64,000 nucleotides of DNA from Sphingomonas paucimobilis NBRC 13935 (lineage in GTDB: Bacteria; Pseudomonadota; Alphaproteobacteria; Sphingomonadales; Sphingomonadaceae). Below are positions 1 through 8,258 of this stretch, one piece after another. Below the pieces are notes generated by a model, which did no database searches, was not told where the DNA came from, and saw nothing but the letters and a program-made list of their open reading frames with translations. The translations under genes were made by a program, and so were the position numbers. The stretch covers positions 124,001-188,000 of the forward strand of contig NZ_BBJS01000043.1 of the NCBI RefSeq assembly GCF_000739895.2, read 5' to 3'. Position 1 is the stretch's first letter, and each line of letters starts with the position of its first letter.

Positions 1-23
1 AGCAAGAACGCGCCGGCCGTGCT

Positions 24-1253
24 ATGCGCGTTGCGCATGCGCTCGCGTCCAAGCAGACCGAAGAATTCGCCAAGCCGGGGAAGCTCGTTGAGGTAAGGTT
101 CGTCAAGGGCCAGTCGCTCAGCCTGACCGCATCCCGCTTATTGGCGCTGATGATCCTGGCTGCGGGCGGCGATGCTTGGCGCGACGTGTCGCACCGGATG
201 CGCAAGGCAGATATCCGCCGGGGTCACAAGGGCAACGAGCGCATCTCGGATATGCTCGAGGAGCTTCATCGCACCCTATTTGCCGAAGACGATCGAAGCT
301 GGCGCGGCCGGAAGGCGACGCGTCGCTTCCCGCTGATCCAGATGTCGAAAGAGGAGGTTGAGGACGAAGACGGCGTGGAGAGCGGTTGGATCGAGTGGGA
401 GTTCACGGCAGACGCTCGCAAGCTAATTCAGGAGTCGGAAACATACGCGGTCCTGAATAGACAGGCCGTGCTCGGATTCCGATCGAGCTACGCCCTCAAG
501 CTTTACGAGATCGGCGCGCTGCGGATCTATCGGCGGCAGCCGACCTGGCGCTGCGACATCACGGCGCTTCGGGCCGCGCTCGGCATAGCTCCCGACGTAT
601 ATAAGGATTTCGCTCAATTGCGCCGCAAGGTGCTTCAGACGGCCAAGAGCGAGATCGACCAGCTCGCGCACTTTCGGGTTGAGTGGAAGGAGACGCGGCA
701 GGGAAGAGCCGTCGCCGAAGTCGAGTTCCGTTTCGAGGCAAAGGATGCGCCTGCGCAGATCGGGACGGTGGACGAGTTGGAGCGGCACTCGGCGGGCCGG
801 CGCGCGCGGCGCGAAGGTACGGTCGAGACGGTCGCAGTCGTCGAGACGCCGCGCCAGGTCAGTCCCCAAGTACGGCTACCTGTTGTTATTGGGCGAGTGA
901 AGGACGGAACCGGTGGTGCGGTTGGCCAGGGGGACGACGCCGGCTCGACCGAGCGCGCGGCTGCCGTCTCGGACCTAGTGCGTCAGGCCGCGGGGCGGAT
1001 GAGGTCGGCCGACGCGGAGCGGCCGCCCACGAAGTTCGCAAGCTTCCCTTCCGGCTCACTGCGTTGGTCGGGAGCGGAGGAGTTCCTGGCGATTGGTCGG
1101 TCCCATGGCGGTGGCTGGGACGTGGATCTCATTGCCGAGGCTTATCGCGGCCATATGGGAGACCGCCTTGCCAGGTTGAGCGGCGCCAAGCTGCAGAAGT
1201 CGTGGCAGGGCTTTTGCGAGAGCTATGTCGCGCGAAAGGGTCGGCCGAGCTGA
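24..1253 (+). CDS. Rep_3-family plasmid replication initiator
   Basis: Initiates plasmid replication by binding origin iterons. The first 240 or so residues look like the two winged-helix domains of Rep_3 initiators (segments such as LSLTASRLLALMILAAGG and SSYALKLYEIGALRIYRR); the remaining 160 residues are a less conserved tail ending in a W/F-rich segment. The parA-parB pair directly downstream supports the call. The reading frame stays open to the left edge of the window, so the true start may lie upstream and the first ATG is only the first one visible. The origin itself, usually just upstream of rep in this class, is probably outside the window. Family call by inspection. Confidence 0.85.
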   Translation: MRVAHALASKQTEEFAKPGKLVEVRFVKGQSLSLTASRLLALMILAAGGDAWRDVSHRMRKADIRRGHKGNERISDMLEELHRTLFAEDDRSWRGRKATRRFPLIQMSKEEVEDEDGVESGWIEWEFTADARKLIQESETYAVLNRQAVLGFRSSYALKLYEIGALRIYRRQPTWRCDITALRAALGIAPDVYKDFAQLRRKVLQTAKSEIDQLAHFRVEWKETRQGRAVAEVEFRFEAKDAPAQIGTVDELERHSAGRRARREGTVETVAVVETPRQVSPQVRLPVVIGRVKDGTGGAVGQGDDAGSTERAAAVSDLVRQAAGRMRSADAERPPTKFASFPSGSLRWSGAEEFLAIGRSHGGGWDVDLIAEAYRGHMGDRLARLSGAKLQKSWQGFCESYVARKGRPS

Positions 1254-1255
1254 AA

Positions 1256-1269
1256 TTGCACCGGTGCAA
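1256..1269. promoter_or_regulatory. Palindromic partition (parS-like) or ParA operator site 1
   Basis: A perfect 14-bp palindrome, TTGCACCGGTGCAA, three bases after the rep stop codon. The same core recurs between parA and parB. A perfect repeat flanking a par operon is what a ParB centromere site or a ParA/ParB operator looks like; which of the two is not decidable from sequence. Confidence 0.65.
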
Positions 1270-1419
1270 ATTTGTTTAAAGTAGGTCGAGGACGGCCCCC
1301 AAGCGGTCAGGCAAGCAGTACTCCCTGCAGGTCCACGTGTTGGCTTTCGAAATATAGCCTACCGTTGACGGAAAAGTGCAAATGCGGCATGCCATGCTCT
1401 CCTAGCGAAAGGACGGCCT

Positions 1420-2619
1420 ATGGCGACCGCAATTGCGCGGGTCAGACCGGATCAGACCCGAATCAGCGCGCTCGCCGAGCGATGCTCGAACATTCTTGAG
1501 AAGCTGCGGGATGGCGCGCAGAGCAAGCGCGCCGACGAGCGCCGCGAACCGATCTTCACGATCGGAAAGGCGGCTGACTTGGTCGGGCGCACGCCGGCGG
1601 CGATACGCGAGGCTGAGAAGGACGGCCGTCTGCCTGAACCAGGGCGCACCGAGACGAACCGCCGGGTCGGCTATACGCTGGCACAGCTCAACGACATGCG
1701 AGGGGTGTTCGGCACGCGCCCTTGGCGCGCAGCGGACGATCGCTGCGCCATTGTTGCCGTCCAGAACTTCAAGGGTGGGGTCGGTAAGTCGACGATCTCG
1801 GTGCATTTGGCCCAATTTCTGGCGATCCGGGGCTACCGGGTGCTGCTGATCGACTGCGACAGCCAAGCGTCGGCAACGACCTTGTTCGGTTACGTCCCGG
1901 ACCTCGACCTTCAGGAGGAGGACACGCTCTATCCGTTCCTGCGGCAGGACGAGCTGGGGAGCCTCGAATATGCCATTCGCGCCACGCATTTCGACGGTCT
2001 CGACCTGATCCCGGCGAATCTGCGGCTTTTCCAGTCCGAGTACGAGCTGGCGGCCAGAATGGCGCGGGGGCAGGGGACGCTGCTGGATCGGCTGCAACAG
2101 GGCATCGCTTCGGTTGCGGACCGCTACGACGTGGTTGTCATCGACCCACCGCCGGCGCTCGGCGCGATCTCGCTCTCGGTGCTGCGGGCTGCCAACGCCC
2201 TTGTCGTGCCGGTACCGCCCACCGTCATGGATTTCTCCTCGACCGCCGCTTATCTCGCGATGCTCGATGAGACGATGCAGGTTCTCCTCGATCACGGCAT
2301 GAACACCGACCTCGCCTTCCTCCGCTTCGTGGCGTCGAAGGTGGACGAGAACAAATCGATGCAGCGCGAGCTGATGGGACTGATGGGGCAGCTCTTCGGC
2401 AATGCGCTCGTCCGCACGCCGCTCAAGGATTCGGCGGAGATCGACAATGCCAGCGCGCGGTTGATGACGGTCTATGAACTGGAGGGCCCGACGACGAGCA
2501 GGTCTGTGCGTGACCGGTGCCTGACGTATCTCGACGGGGTGAATTCCGAGATCGAGACGGATATCCGATCGATGTGGCCGAGCCATGAAGGCCGTCTGAG
2601 GCGGGAGGGACTCGCATGA
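1420..2619 (+). CDS. parA: ParA plasmid partition ATPase with N-terminal HTH (type Ia)
   Basis: Walker-type ATPase that moves plasmid copies apart with ParB. The deviant Walker A motif KGGVGKST is at residues 118-125, followed by the LLIDCDSQAS segment typical of ParA. Residues about 45-95 (TIGKAADLVGRTPAAIREAE, then GYTLAQLNDMR) form a MerR-like helix-turn-helix. ParA proteins of type Ia carry such an N-terminal DNA-binding domain and repress their own operon. At 399 aa it has the usual length of that subtype. It lies between two copies of a perfect palindrome, with parB 49 bases downstream, so parA-parB is very likely one operon. Confidence 0.95.
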   Translation: MATAIARVRPDQTRISALAERCSNILEKLRDGAQSKRADERREPIFTIGKAADLVGRTPAAIREAEKDGRLPEPGRTETNRRVGYTLAQLNDMRGVFGTRPWRAADDRCAIVAVQNFKGGVGKSTISVHLAQFLAIRGYRVLLIDCDSQASATTLFGYVPDLDLQEEDTLYPFLRQDELGSLEYAIRATHFDGLDLIPANLRLFQSEYELAARMARGQGTLLDRLQQGIASVADRYDVVVIDPPPALGAISLSVLRAANALVVPVPPTVMDFSSTAAYLAMLDETMQVLLDHGMNTDLAFLRFVASKVDENKSMQRELMGLMGQLFGNALVRTPLKDSAEIDNASARLMTVYELEGPTTSRSVRDRCLTYLDGVNSEIETDIRSMWPSHEGRLRREGLA

Positions 2620-2629
2620 GCGCGGATGA

Positions 2630-2649
2630 AAATTGCACCGGTGCAATTT
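2630..2649. promoter_or_regulatory. Palindromic partition (parS-like) site 2
   Basis: A perfect 20-bp palindrome, AAATTGCACCGGTGCAATTT, in the parA-parB gap, 10 bases after the parA stop and upstream of the parB ribosome site (AAGGAGAG, about 2655-2662). It shares the 14-bp core with the site after rep. Likely ParB centromere or operator. Confidence 0.65.
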
Positions 2650-2668
2650 CGGGTGAAGGAGAGGCGCC

Positions 2669-3691
2669 ATGAGCGCGAAAAACCGTAGTTTTGCGGCTGA
2701 TCTGGCCGGTGCGATCGACACCCCGGATGATCCGCCAACCCGACCGACACGGCTCGGCATGGGCGTGCTCGCCGGACGCAGCACGCGACTTGCCGAACTC
2801 GCCACCGGCGCGCTCGTCAACCGCGCGACCGAGCTGGTCGACCCGGCCCGGTGCCGGATGTGGCACGGGCACAACCGCGACTATGCCGCACTCTCAGAGG
2901 AGCGTTGCCGCGACCTGATCGACAGTCTCAAGGCGCAGGGCAAGCAGGAGATGCCGGCGCTGGTACGCCGTGTCCGGGACGATCCTGATCACGACTTCGA
3001 GGTGATCTCGGGCGCGCGGCGGCACTGGTCGGTGAGTTGGCTGCGCAGCCACAACTATCCCGAGTTCCGCTTTCTCGTCGAAATCCGCGAACTCACCGAC
3101 GAGGAGGCTTTCCGGTTATCCGATATCGAGAACCGCGCACGGGAAGATATTTCGGACTTCGAGCGGGCTCGCGATTATCTCCGCGCGCTGGACGCCTACT
3201 ACGGCGGGAAGCAGCAGGAGATGGCCGAGCGCATCAACGTCACGGCGAGCTGGCTCAGCCGCTATCTCGACATGGCGCGCCTGCCGGCCGAGATCATCGC
3301 CGCGTTCGCGTCGCCTCATGACCTAGGCATCAAGCACGTGACGCAGATCAAGCCGCTGTTGAAGCCCGAGGATCGCCGTTCGCGCGTGCTCGCCGAAGGG
3401 CGCCGGATCGCAGACGCGCGCGCACGCGGAGAATCGGTTCCGCAAGCCCCCGCGGATGTGGTGCGGATGCTCGCCGCGGCCGCCGAAGCCCCCAAAAAGA
3501 CAGGCTCCCCCAAGAGGACAGGAAAGGTGTCGAGCACCGTCACGACGAGTGGCGGGACAGAGATCCTCCGCGTCGACGGCCACGGCCGAGCCGGAGTGAC
3601 CCTGACCTTGCTTCCCAAGGCGGGCGCGAGCCGCGCCGATGCGGAGCACGCGCTTGGCGAGATTCTGGATCGATTCTGGCCGGCGAGTTGA
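2669..3691 (+). CDS. parB: ParB/RepB-family centromere-binding partition protein
   Basis: Partner of ParA that binds the centromere. Residues about 55-145 match a ParB N-terminal nuclease-like domain: a QEMPALVRR segment, then ISGARRHWSV (the GxRR box), then RDYLRALDAYYGGKQQEMAERI leading into the helix-turn-helix ASWLSRYLDMARLP. The C-terminal part is probably the dimerisation domain. A good ribosome site sits 7 bases before the ATG. It converges on the DUF1612 gene with only 18 bases between the two stop codons. Confidence 0.93.
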   Translation: MSAKNRSFAADLAGAIDTPDDPPTRPTRLGMGVLAGRSTRLAELATGALVNRATELVDPARCRMWHGHNRDYAALSEERCRDLIDSLKAQGKQEMPALVRRVRDDPDHDFEVISGARRHWSVSWLRSHNYPEFRFLVEIRELTDEEAFRLSDIENRAREDISDFERARDYLRALDAYYGGKQQEMAERINVTASWLSRYLDMARLPAEIIAAFASPHDLGIKHVTQIKPLLKPEDRRSRVLAEGRRIADARARGESVPQAPADVVRMLAAAAEAPKKTGSPKRTGKVSSTVTTSGGTEILRVDGHGRAGVTLTLLPKAGASRADAEHALGEILDRFWPAS

Positions 3692-3708
3692 CCGGACATG
3701 GATCCGGT
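3691..3708. terminator. Possible hairpin between convergent parB and DUF1612 gene
   Basis: ACCGGA and TCCGGT arms around a 6-base loop fill the gap between two convergent stop codons. There is no T-tract on either side, so this is a weak terminator call, based mainly on position. Confidence 0.3.
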
Positions 3709-3709
3709 C

Positions 3710-4732
3710 TCACCCGCCTTCGGTGGTGTTGAGCCCCAGGCGTGCGAGGCGCTCGTCGATCGCGCGCATCTCGGCATCGAAGTCGGACAGCACCGCATCG
3801 AGCGCCGGCCCCGGCGGGGGAGGGGCGAGCGGACGCCCCCGGCGGGCCGGCACGAAGCCAAAGGACTGCGCGAGGTCCGGGGAGAGGTAGGCACGCCAGC
3901 TCTGGCGTCCGCTCACCTCGACAAGCAGGCCGGAGGCTGCGGCGCGCGCCAGCAGCTTGCCGGCTCCGGAGATGGTCAGCCGAAGCCGGATCGCCACGGC
4001 ACGGGGGCTCAGCACCGGATTGACCTGGGCGAGCGCGAGGAGCGGCAAGAGCGAGCCGGGCCGGCGCGCGCGCGACAGCGCCTCGGCCGCGCGCAGGCGG
4101 TCGCCTTCGATCGCCTCGAGCCGCTGCAGGCCGGTTTCGGCGGCGCGCCGCAGCTGCTTGAGGTATCGTCTTACGATCGCCTCGCGATCGCCGGGCTGCA
4201 GCCGCAGTGCCTTGTCGGCGCAGACCAGATTGGGCAGCGTATTGCGCGTCGCGCCAAGCTCATTGAGGAGCGTCGGCATCGCGAGCCAGGGGGCGCTGGT
4301 GCGATCGGCCCGCGCGTGGCGGGCGGTCAGCTCGAGCGCGCGCAGCAGCACCGGCCGGGTGCCCCAGTCGGAAGGGGGATCGAACGTGAAGGGCAGGGCC
4401 TCGCGCCAGTGGCGACGGGGGGTCACGCGAAGGTTCGCCTGCCATTCTGTGAGCTGGGACAGGTCGTCGCCAACGGTCGGCTGCCGGGTCCGGGAGGGCA
4501 GGGGAAGCCCGCACGCTTGGCCGAAAATGTCGATTTCGTCGATTTCTGCTCCTTGTCCACGCAGCGCTTCGGCATAGCCGCTCCACGCGGCCCGGCGGAC
4601 CCAGGCGGATCGGCAGTTTGTGGCGGAAAACCGCGCATCCAGGCTACCGACGGCTGCTGCTGTGGTCTCGAGTCCGTGCGCGAGCGGGCCCGTCCAGCTG
4701 GGCATCGAAAGATCGGGAATGGGTAAGGCCAT
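3710..4732 (-). CDS. DUF1612-type plasmid protein with C-terminal HTH (RHE_PE00001-like)
   Basis: A 340-aa protein resembling the DUF1612/HTH proteins common on rhizobial and sphingomonad plasmids; the function of that family is not established. Residues about 255-300 (LSPRAVAIRLRLTISGAGKLLARA, then a wing-like VSGRQSWRAYL) look like a winged helix, so DNA binding is likely. A longer open frame upstream has no coding character. The ATG at 4732, opening MALPIPDLSM, is the sensible start. It is divergent from the TIR operon, with a 178-base shared promoter region holding a 10-bp-arm inverted repeat, so it may regulate that operon. This regulatory role is inference. Confidence 0.7.
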   Translation of the reverse strand: MALPIPDLSMPSWTGPLAHGLETTAAAVGSLDARFSATNCRSAWVRRAAWSGYAEALRGQGAEIDEIDIFGQACGLPLPSRTRQPTVGDDLSQLTEWQANLRVTPRRHWREALPFTFDPPSDWGTRPVLLRALELTARHARADRTSAPWLAMPTLLNELGATRNTLPNLVCADKALRLQPGDREAIVRRYLKQLRRAAETGLQRLEAIEGDRLRAAEALSRARRPGSLLPLLALAQVNPVLSPRAVAIRLRLTISGAGKLLARAAASGLLVEVSGRQSWRAYLSPDLAQSFGFVPARRGRPLAPPPPGPALDAVLSDFDAEMRAIDERLARLGLNTTEGG

Positions 4733-4786
4733 CTGGCAGATAGTAGACGCAAGCACAGTGTTCGGTCTAGCGTGCCGGTACGCGCA

Positions 4787-4813
4787 GTGTTGATAATGGA
4801 CCCTTATCAACAC
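4787..4813. promoter_or_regulatory. Inverted-repeat operator candidate between DUF1612 gene and TIR operon
   Basis: Perfect 10-bp arms, GTGTTGATAA and TTATCAACAC, with a 7-base spacer, in the intergenic region between two divergent transcription units. The AT-rich arms stand out in GC-rich surroundings. The position fits an operator controlling one or both units. Confidence 0.55.
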
Positions 4814-4910
4814 CCCGTTGTTGAAGCTTCTATATCCCGGTAAGGAATAGGAGCTGGCTGTTCGTGCGCCGGCGGGCCTCCGCACCGGGGCGCAACAGGG
4901 AAGACGAGGC

Positions 4911-5429
4911 GTGTACGAGCATCTGAGTGACCTTGCGCAGCGGCTCGGCCGCCACATGGCCGAGCACAGCCCCAAGGGCCTGCCGACGCATTTTGGCGAC
5001 GAGCTGCTCGAGGCCTTTCCCCAGGAGAGCCGCAAGACCTTGGGAATGGCGCTGGCCGAGCTCGAGGCCGACGGGCTCGTGACGCTCTCGCACGTGCTGG
5101 GGCCGCACCTGCCGCGCGTGCGCACAACGGTAGAGCTGTTCATCGCCAGCGATCCCGCGATCACCGGGCACGACCCGGTCGAGGATTCGGTCGTGCTCGC
5201 CCGGCTGCTGCTCGATCAGCCCGAACTGGGCGGGAACGCCAGGAAGCTCGAGGAGGCCGCGGGCTGGGAGCGCCGCCGCTTCAACCCCGCCTTCGCGCTG
5301 CTGATCCCATGCGTTCACGACGGCCGCGTGCGCAAGTCGCTGCAGGACGACTATCCGACGATGGGGATCCTGCTCGCCGACGAGGATCTGGTGGAGCTGC
5401 GCCGATACGTTCAGCGCAACAGCCAATGA
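4911..5429 (+). CDS. Small winged-helix-like protein, stand-alone relative of the TIR protein C-terminus
   Basis: A 172-aa protein of unknown function with a GTG start. Almost its whole length aligns by eye with residues 253-413 of the TIR protein encoded next. Both begin with a helical LGxHxxExS-like segment, continue with an LxxALxxLxxxG(L/Y) helix-turn-helix-like unit, and then share (R)KLxEAxGWExRRxNxA near the end (here KLEEAAGWERRRFNPA). It looks like two tandem winged-helix units without the enzymatic domain. Its stop overlaps the TIR start (ATGA), so the two are translationally coupled. Possible roles are a regulatory or inhibitory partner that forms mixed oligomers with the TIR protein, or a sensor. 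No function is proven. Confidence 0.75.
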   Translation: MYEHLSDLAQRLGRHMAEHSPKGLPTHFGDELLEAFPQESRKTLGMALAELEADGLVTLSHVLGPHLPRVRTTVELFIASDPAITGHDPVEDSVVLARLLLDQPELGGNARKLEEAAGWERRRFNPAFALLIPCVHDGRVRKSLQDDYPTMGILLADEDLVELRRYVQRNSQ

Positions 5430-6667
5430 TCAGGTTCACCCACAATGGCCGGCCGTTTGACGCAAGCAGGTTCGCCGCTGACATCGAAGCCAAGGCGATC
5501 GCGCTCGGCATGCAGGCGCTCGAGGAGAAGGCGAGGGGAGCGGCCGCCTCGATCGTCGATCCCGAGACCGGCCGCCACGCCGACGTCTTCGTCGATCGGC
5601 TGTCGGGCAATCGGGTGGCGATCCGCACCACCGGCTCGCCGGCTTTCGCGCGGCTTCTCGAAGAGCGTCTGGGGGTCGACCCGGGAAAGGTTCAGGTCAT
5701 GAATGCCGCCGACGGCGTCCCGCACCCCAAAGTCTATCTGGCGCATGCGAGCGAGGACAAGGATCGGGTGCGTCCGATCGCAGAGTATCTGATGGCGAAC
5801 GGCGTCGACGTCTGGTTCGACGAATGGGAGATCGAGCCCGGCGACAGCCTTCGCCAGAAGATGGAGGAGGGCCTCGGCGCCATGACCCATTTCGTCGTGG
5901 TGTTGACCGAAACGTCGATCGCCAAGCCCTGGGTGGCCAAGGAGATCGATGTCGGGCTCGTCCAGCAGGTCGGGGGCAAGAGCCGGTTCGTGCCGCTCGT
6001 CGTCGATCTCGATCCCGCAAAGCTGTCGCCCTTCCTGCAGGCGATGCTGTTCCTCAAGATCGATCCCGCAAGCGAGGCGGACCTCAAGGGCCTGGCGGAC
6101 CGCCTGCACGGCGTGAGCCGCAAGCCGGCGCTCGGCGCCGCGCCCCGCTATGTCCAGACGGCGCCGAGCGGGCTGGAGGGCTGGTCGCCAGCGGCGGTCG
6201 CGGTCGGCAAGCATGTCGTCGAGACCAGCGCGCATGCGCTGGCCGTCGACCCCGTGGTGACCCTCGAGGACCTCACGGCCGCGCTCGACATCGCGGCGGA
6301 TGATCTCAGGATCGCGCTGCTCGACCTGAAGGACGGCGGCTATCTGCGCGAGTTGAACGTGAGCGGGCACTATGCTCCGCAGCCGGCGCTGTTCGTGGAC
6401 TTTGACGAGGCGTTCATGCCGTTCAGCCCCAGCGAGGATGCGCGGACGCTGGCGAACCGGATGGTGACGGGCGAGGAGCGGGCCGCCGACACCAAGCGGC
6501 TTGCCGAGGCGCTCGGATGGGAACCGCGCCGGATGAACAGCGCCATCTGCTATCTCGAGCGGGTCGGGGCGATCAAATCCCGGCATGCGCTGGCCTCGGC
6601 GCCCTGGCGGGCCGTGCAGCTTGTGCGCACGGACGAGACGTTGCGCTTCGCGCGCAATCATGGCTGA
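5426..6667 (+). CDS. TIR-domain protein with C-terminal tandem winged-helix region
   Basis: A 413-aa protein. Residues about 1-95 are unassigned and residues 100-235 form a TIR domain. The key segments are KVYLAHASEDKD (strand A and box 1), VDVWFDEWEIEPGDSLRQKM (BB-loop region) and KPWVAKEID. The last contains Glu173, which aligns by eye with the catalytic glutamate in the WVxKE motif of NAD-cleaving TIRs such as SARM1, so NADase activity is plausible. Residues 253-413 are the part shared with the upstream small protein. Bacterial TIR proteins with sensor domains often act in abortive anti-phage defence. The start at 5426 overlaps the preceding stop, and the gene overlaps the recombinase gene by 8 bases. 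Confidence 0.85.
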   Translation: MIRFTHNGRPFDASRFAADIEAKAIALGMQALEEKARGAAASIVDPETGRHADVFVDRLSGNRVAIRTTGSPAFARLLEERLGVDPGKVQVMNAADGVPHPKVYLAHASEDKDRVRPIAEYLMANGVDVWFDEWEIEPGDSLRQKMEEGLGAMTHFVVVLTETSIAKPWVAKEIDVGLVQQVGGKSRFVPLVVDLDPAKLSPFLQAMLFLKIDPASEADLKGLADRLHGVSRKPALGAAPRYVQTAPSGLEGWSPAAVAVGKHVVETSAHALAVDPVVTLEDLTAALDIAADDLRIALLDLKDGGYLRELNVSGHYAPQPALFVDFDEAFMPFSPSEDARTLANRMVTGEERAADTKRLAEALGWEPRRMNSAICYLERVGAIKSRHALASAPWRAVQLVRTDETLRFARNHG

Positions 6668-7790
6668 ACCTGCGCTCCACCGTGCCGAGGCGGCGCCGAT
6701 CAGCGAGATCGTCTCGCAGGTCGAGGCGCTGGCGCCGGCCCGCCGGCTCGCCGATCCGCAGCTCGTCGCCGCGGCCGCGCGGGCCTGGTCGACGAACACG
6801 ATCCGCGCCTTCCTGTCGGACCTGAAGATCTGGGACCAATGGTGTCGGCGGCGCGGACTTGCGACAGCGCGGGCCGATGCGGAGGCGGTCGCGTCCTATC
6901 TGCGCGCCTTGTCGGGGGTCGAGCAGGATCCGCGCAATCCGCTGAAGCAGCGGGCGCCGGCGACGATCGAGCGCTATCTGGTGAACATCGGCTGGGCCTA
7001 TCGCATGGCGGGGCTTGATGATCCGACAGCGGCGCCGCTGGTGCGGCTCGAGCTCAAGGGCTTGCGCAAGCTATTGGGCACGCGCCAGCGCCAGGCGCGC
7101 GGCATCCGGTTCAAGGGCGAGGTGAGCGACCTCGACGATCCGGCGACCGGTATCTGCCTGGCGCATCTGCTCAAGGCCTCTCGCCGCGACATGCTCGGCG
7201 CGCGCGACCGGGCGCTGCTGCGCGTCGCATACGACAGCGGCTGCCGGCGCTCCGAGCTGGTGGCGATCGTCTGTGACGCGGTCGAAGGGCCCGATTCCGA
7301 CGGCTCGGGAACCCTGTTCATTGCGAGCAGCAAGACCGACCGCGAGCGCGCAGGCGCTATCGCCTATCTCTCGCCCGCGACCATGCAGGCGATTGAGGAG
7401 TGGAAGCGGGCCGGCGCGATCGCGGGCGGACCGCTCTTCCGGCGCGTCGAGACCTATTTCGACGGCTCGGTCCGGTCGGTAGGGGAGGGACCACTGCACC
7501 CGAACACGATCACCTTGATCTACCGTCGCCTCATCCGCGCGGCGTTCGAGAAGAAGCTGCTGGGCACCATGAGCGAAACCGAGCTGGAGCGCTGGCTGGC
7601 GGCCGTCTCGAGCCACTCGATCCGGGTCGGCGTGGCGCAGGACAACTTCGCCGCCGGCGAGAGCCTGCCCGCGATCATGCAAGCTTATCGCTGGCGCGAT
7701 CCCAAGACCGTCATGCGCTACGGCGCGCGGCTTGCCGCCAAGAGCGGGGCGTCGGCGCGCCTCGCACGCCGCTTTCAGGAGAACCGTTGA
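6660..7790 (+). CDS. Tyrosine recombinase / integrase
   Basis: A 376-aa site-specific recombinase. The N-terminal SAM-like DNA-binding domain spans roughly residues 35-140. Catalytic residues are visible: Arg196 in GCRRSEL, His319 and Arg322 in HSIR, Trp345 in the YRW box where many relatives have His, and the Tyr354 nucleophile in VMRYG. It overlaps the end of the TIR gene by 8 bases, so it is probably made from the same mRNA. Recombinases near par loci often resolve plasmid multimers or move a module. Which applies here is unknown, and no attachment site was recognised. Confidence 0.92.
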   Translation: MAEPALHRAEAAPISEIVSQVEALAPARRLADPQLVAAAARAWSTNTIRAFLSDLKIWDQWCRRRGLATARADAEAVASYLRALSGVEQDPRNPLKQRAPATIERYLVNIGWAYRMAGLDDPTAAPLVRLELKGLRKLLGTRQRQARGIRFKGEVSDLDDPATGICLAHLLKASRRDMLGARDRALLRVAYDSGCRRSELVAIVCDAVEGPDSDGSGTLFIASSKTDRERAGAIAYLSPATMQAIEEWKRAGAIAGGPLFRRVETYFDGSVRSVGEGPLHPNTITLIYRRLIRAAFEKKLLGTMSETELERWLAAVSSHSIRVGVAQDNFAAGESLPAIMQAYRWRDPKTVMRYGARLAAKSGASARLARRFQENR

Positions 7791-8258
7791 GCGATGGTCA
7801 GCACTATGGTGACAAACCCGACTGCACCCAAACGCCGCTTTAGCGGTCGCGCATGCTCGCAACCACCGGGGAAGCCTTACCTCGTTAGTGGTGTTGGGCA
7901 TACGGGGATTGTGCGCCGGCAGGAGTCAGGTGAGTGCGGCGTGCGTATGGCCTCGATGGTGAGCTGGGGCTTGCGAGAGACCAGTCGCTTCGACCGCTGC
8001 TGAAATATCTGCTCGACTGCGGTTGTTGCGGTTGCAGCGCATAGGGAGGCCATACATCTGACTAATCGTCTCGCACGCTATCTTGAGGATACGCTTGCGG
8101 CGGGGTGCATGCACATCACCGAGACGATCGAGCGCGCTAGGACAGTCTCATGGCAGGGGCGCAGCCGCAGCATGACGAGAGATCTAGAAGAACCGATAGC
8201 TGGCCGGCGTTGTTCGGAAGTCCGACCAACCCTTCCCGTACGCTGTGCCCGCGCCCGC
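7791..8258. other. Gene-poor gap between recombinase and sspA stop codons
   Basis: The 468 bases between two convergent genes contain no convincing coding frame. A short hairpin, CCGCTTTAGCGG at 7835-7846, might help terminate the recombinase transcript. No repeat of this segment was noticed elsewhere in the window. This could be the junction between the TIR module and the ssp island. Confidence 0.4.

Noticed and set aside
1402..2874. A 490-aa minus-strand open frame over parA
   Set aside because: Antisense of parA, whose deviant Walker A and partner parB leave no doubt about the coding strand.
7835..7846. Short hairpin CCGCTTTAGCGG as a rho-independent terminator
   Set aside because: The stem is only 5 bp and no T-run follows, so it is mentioned only within the gap description.
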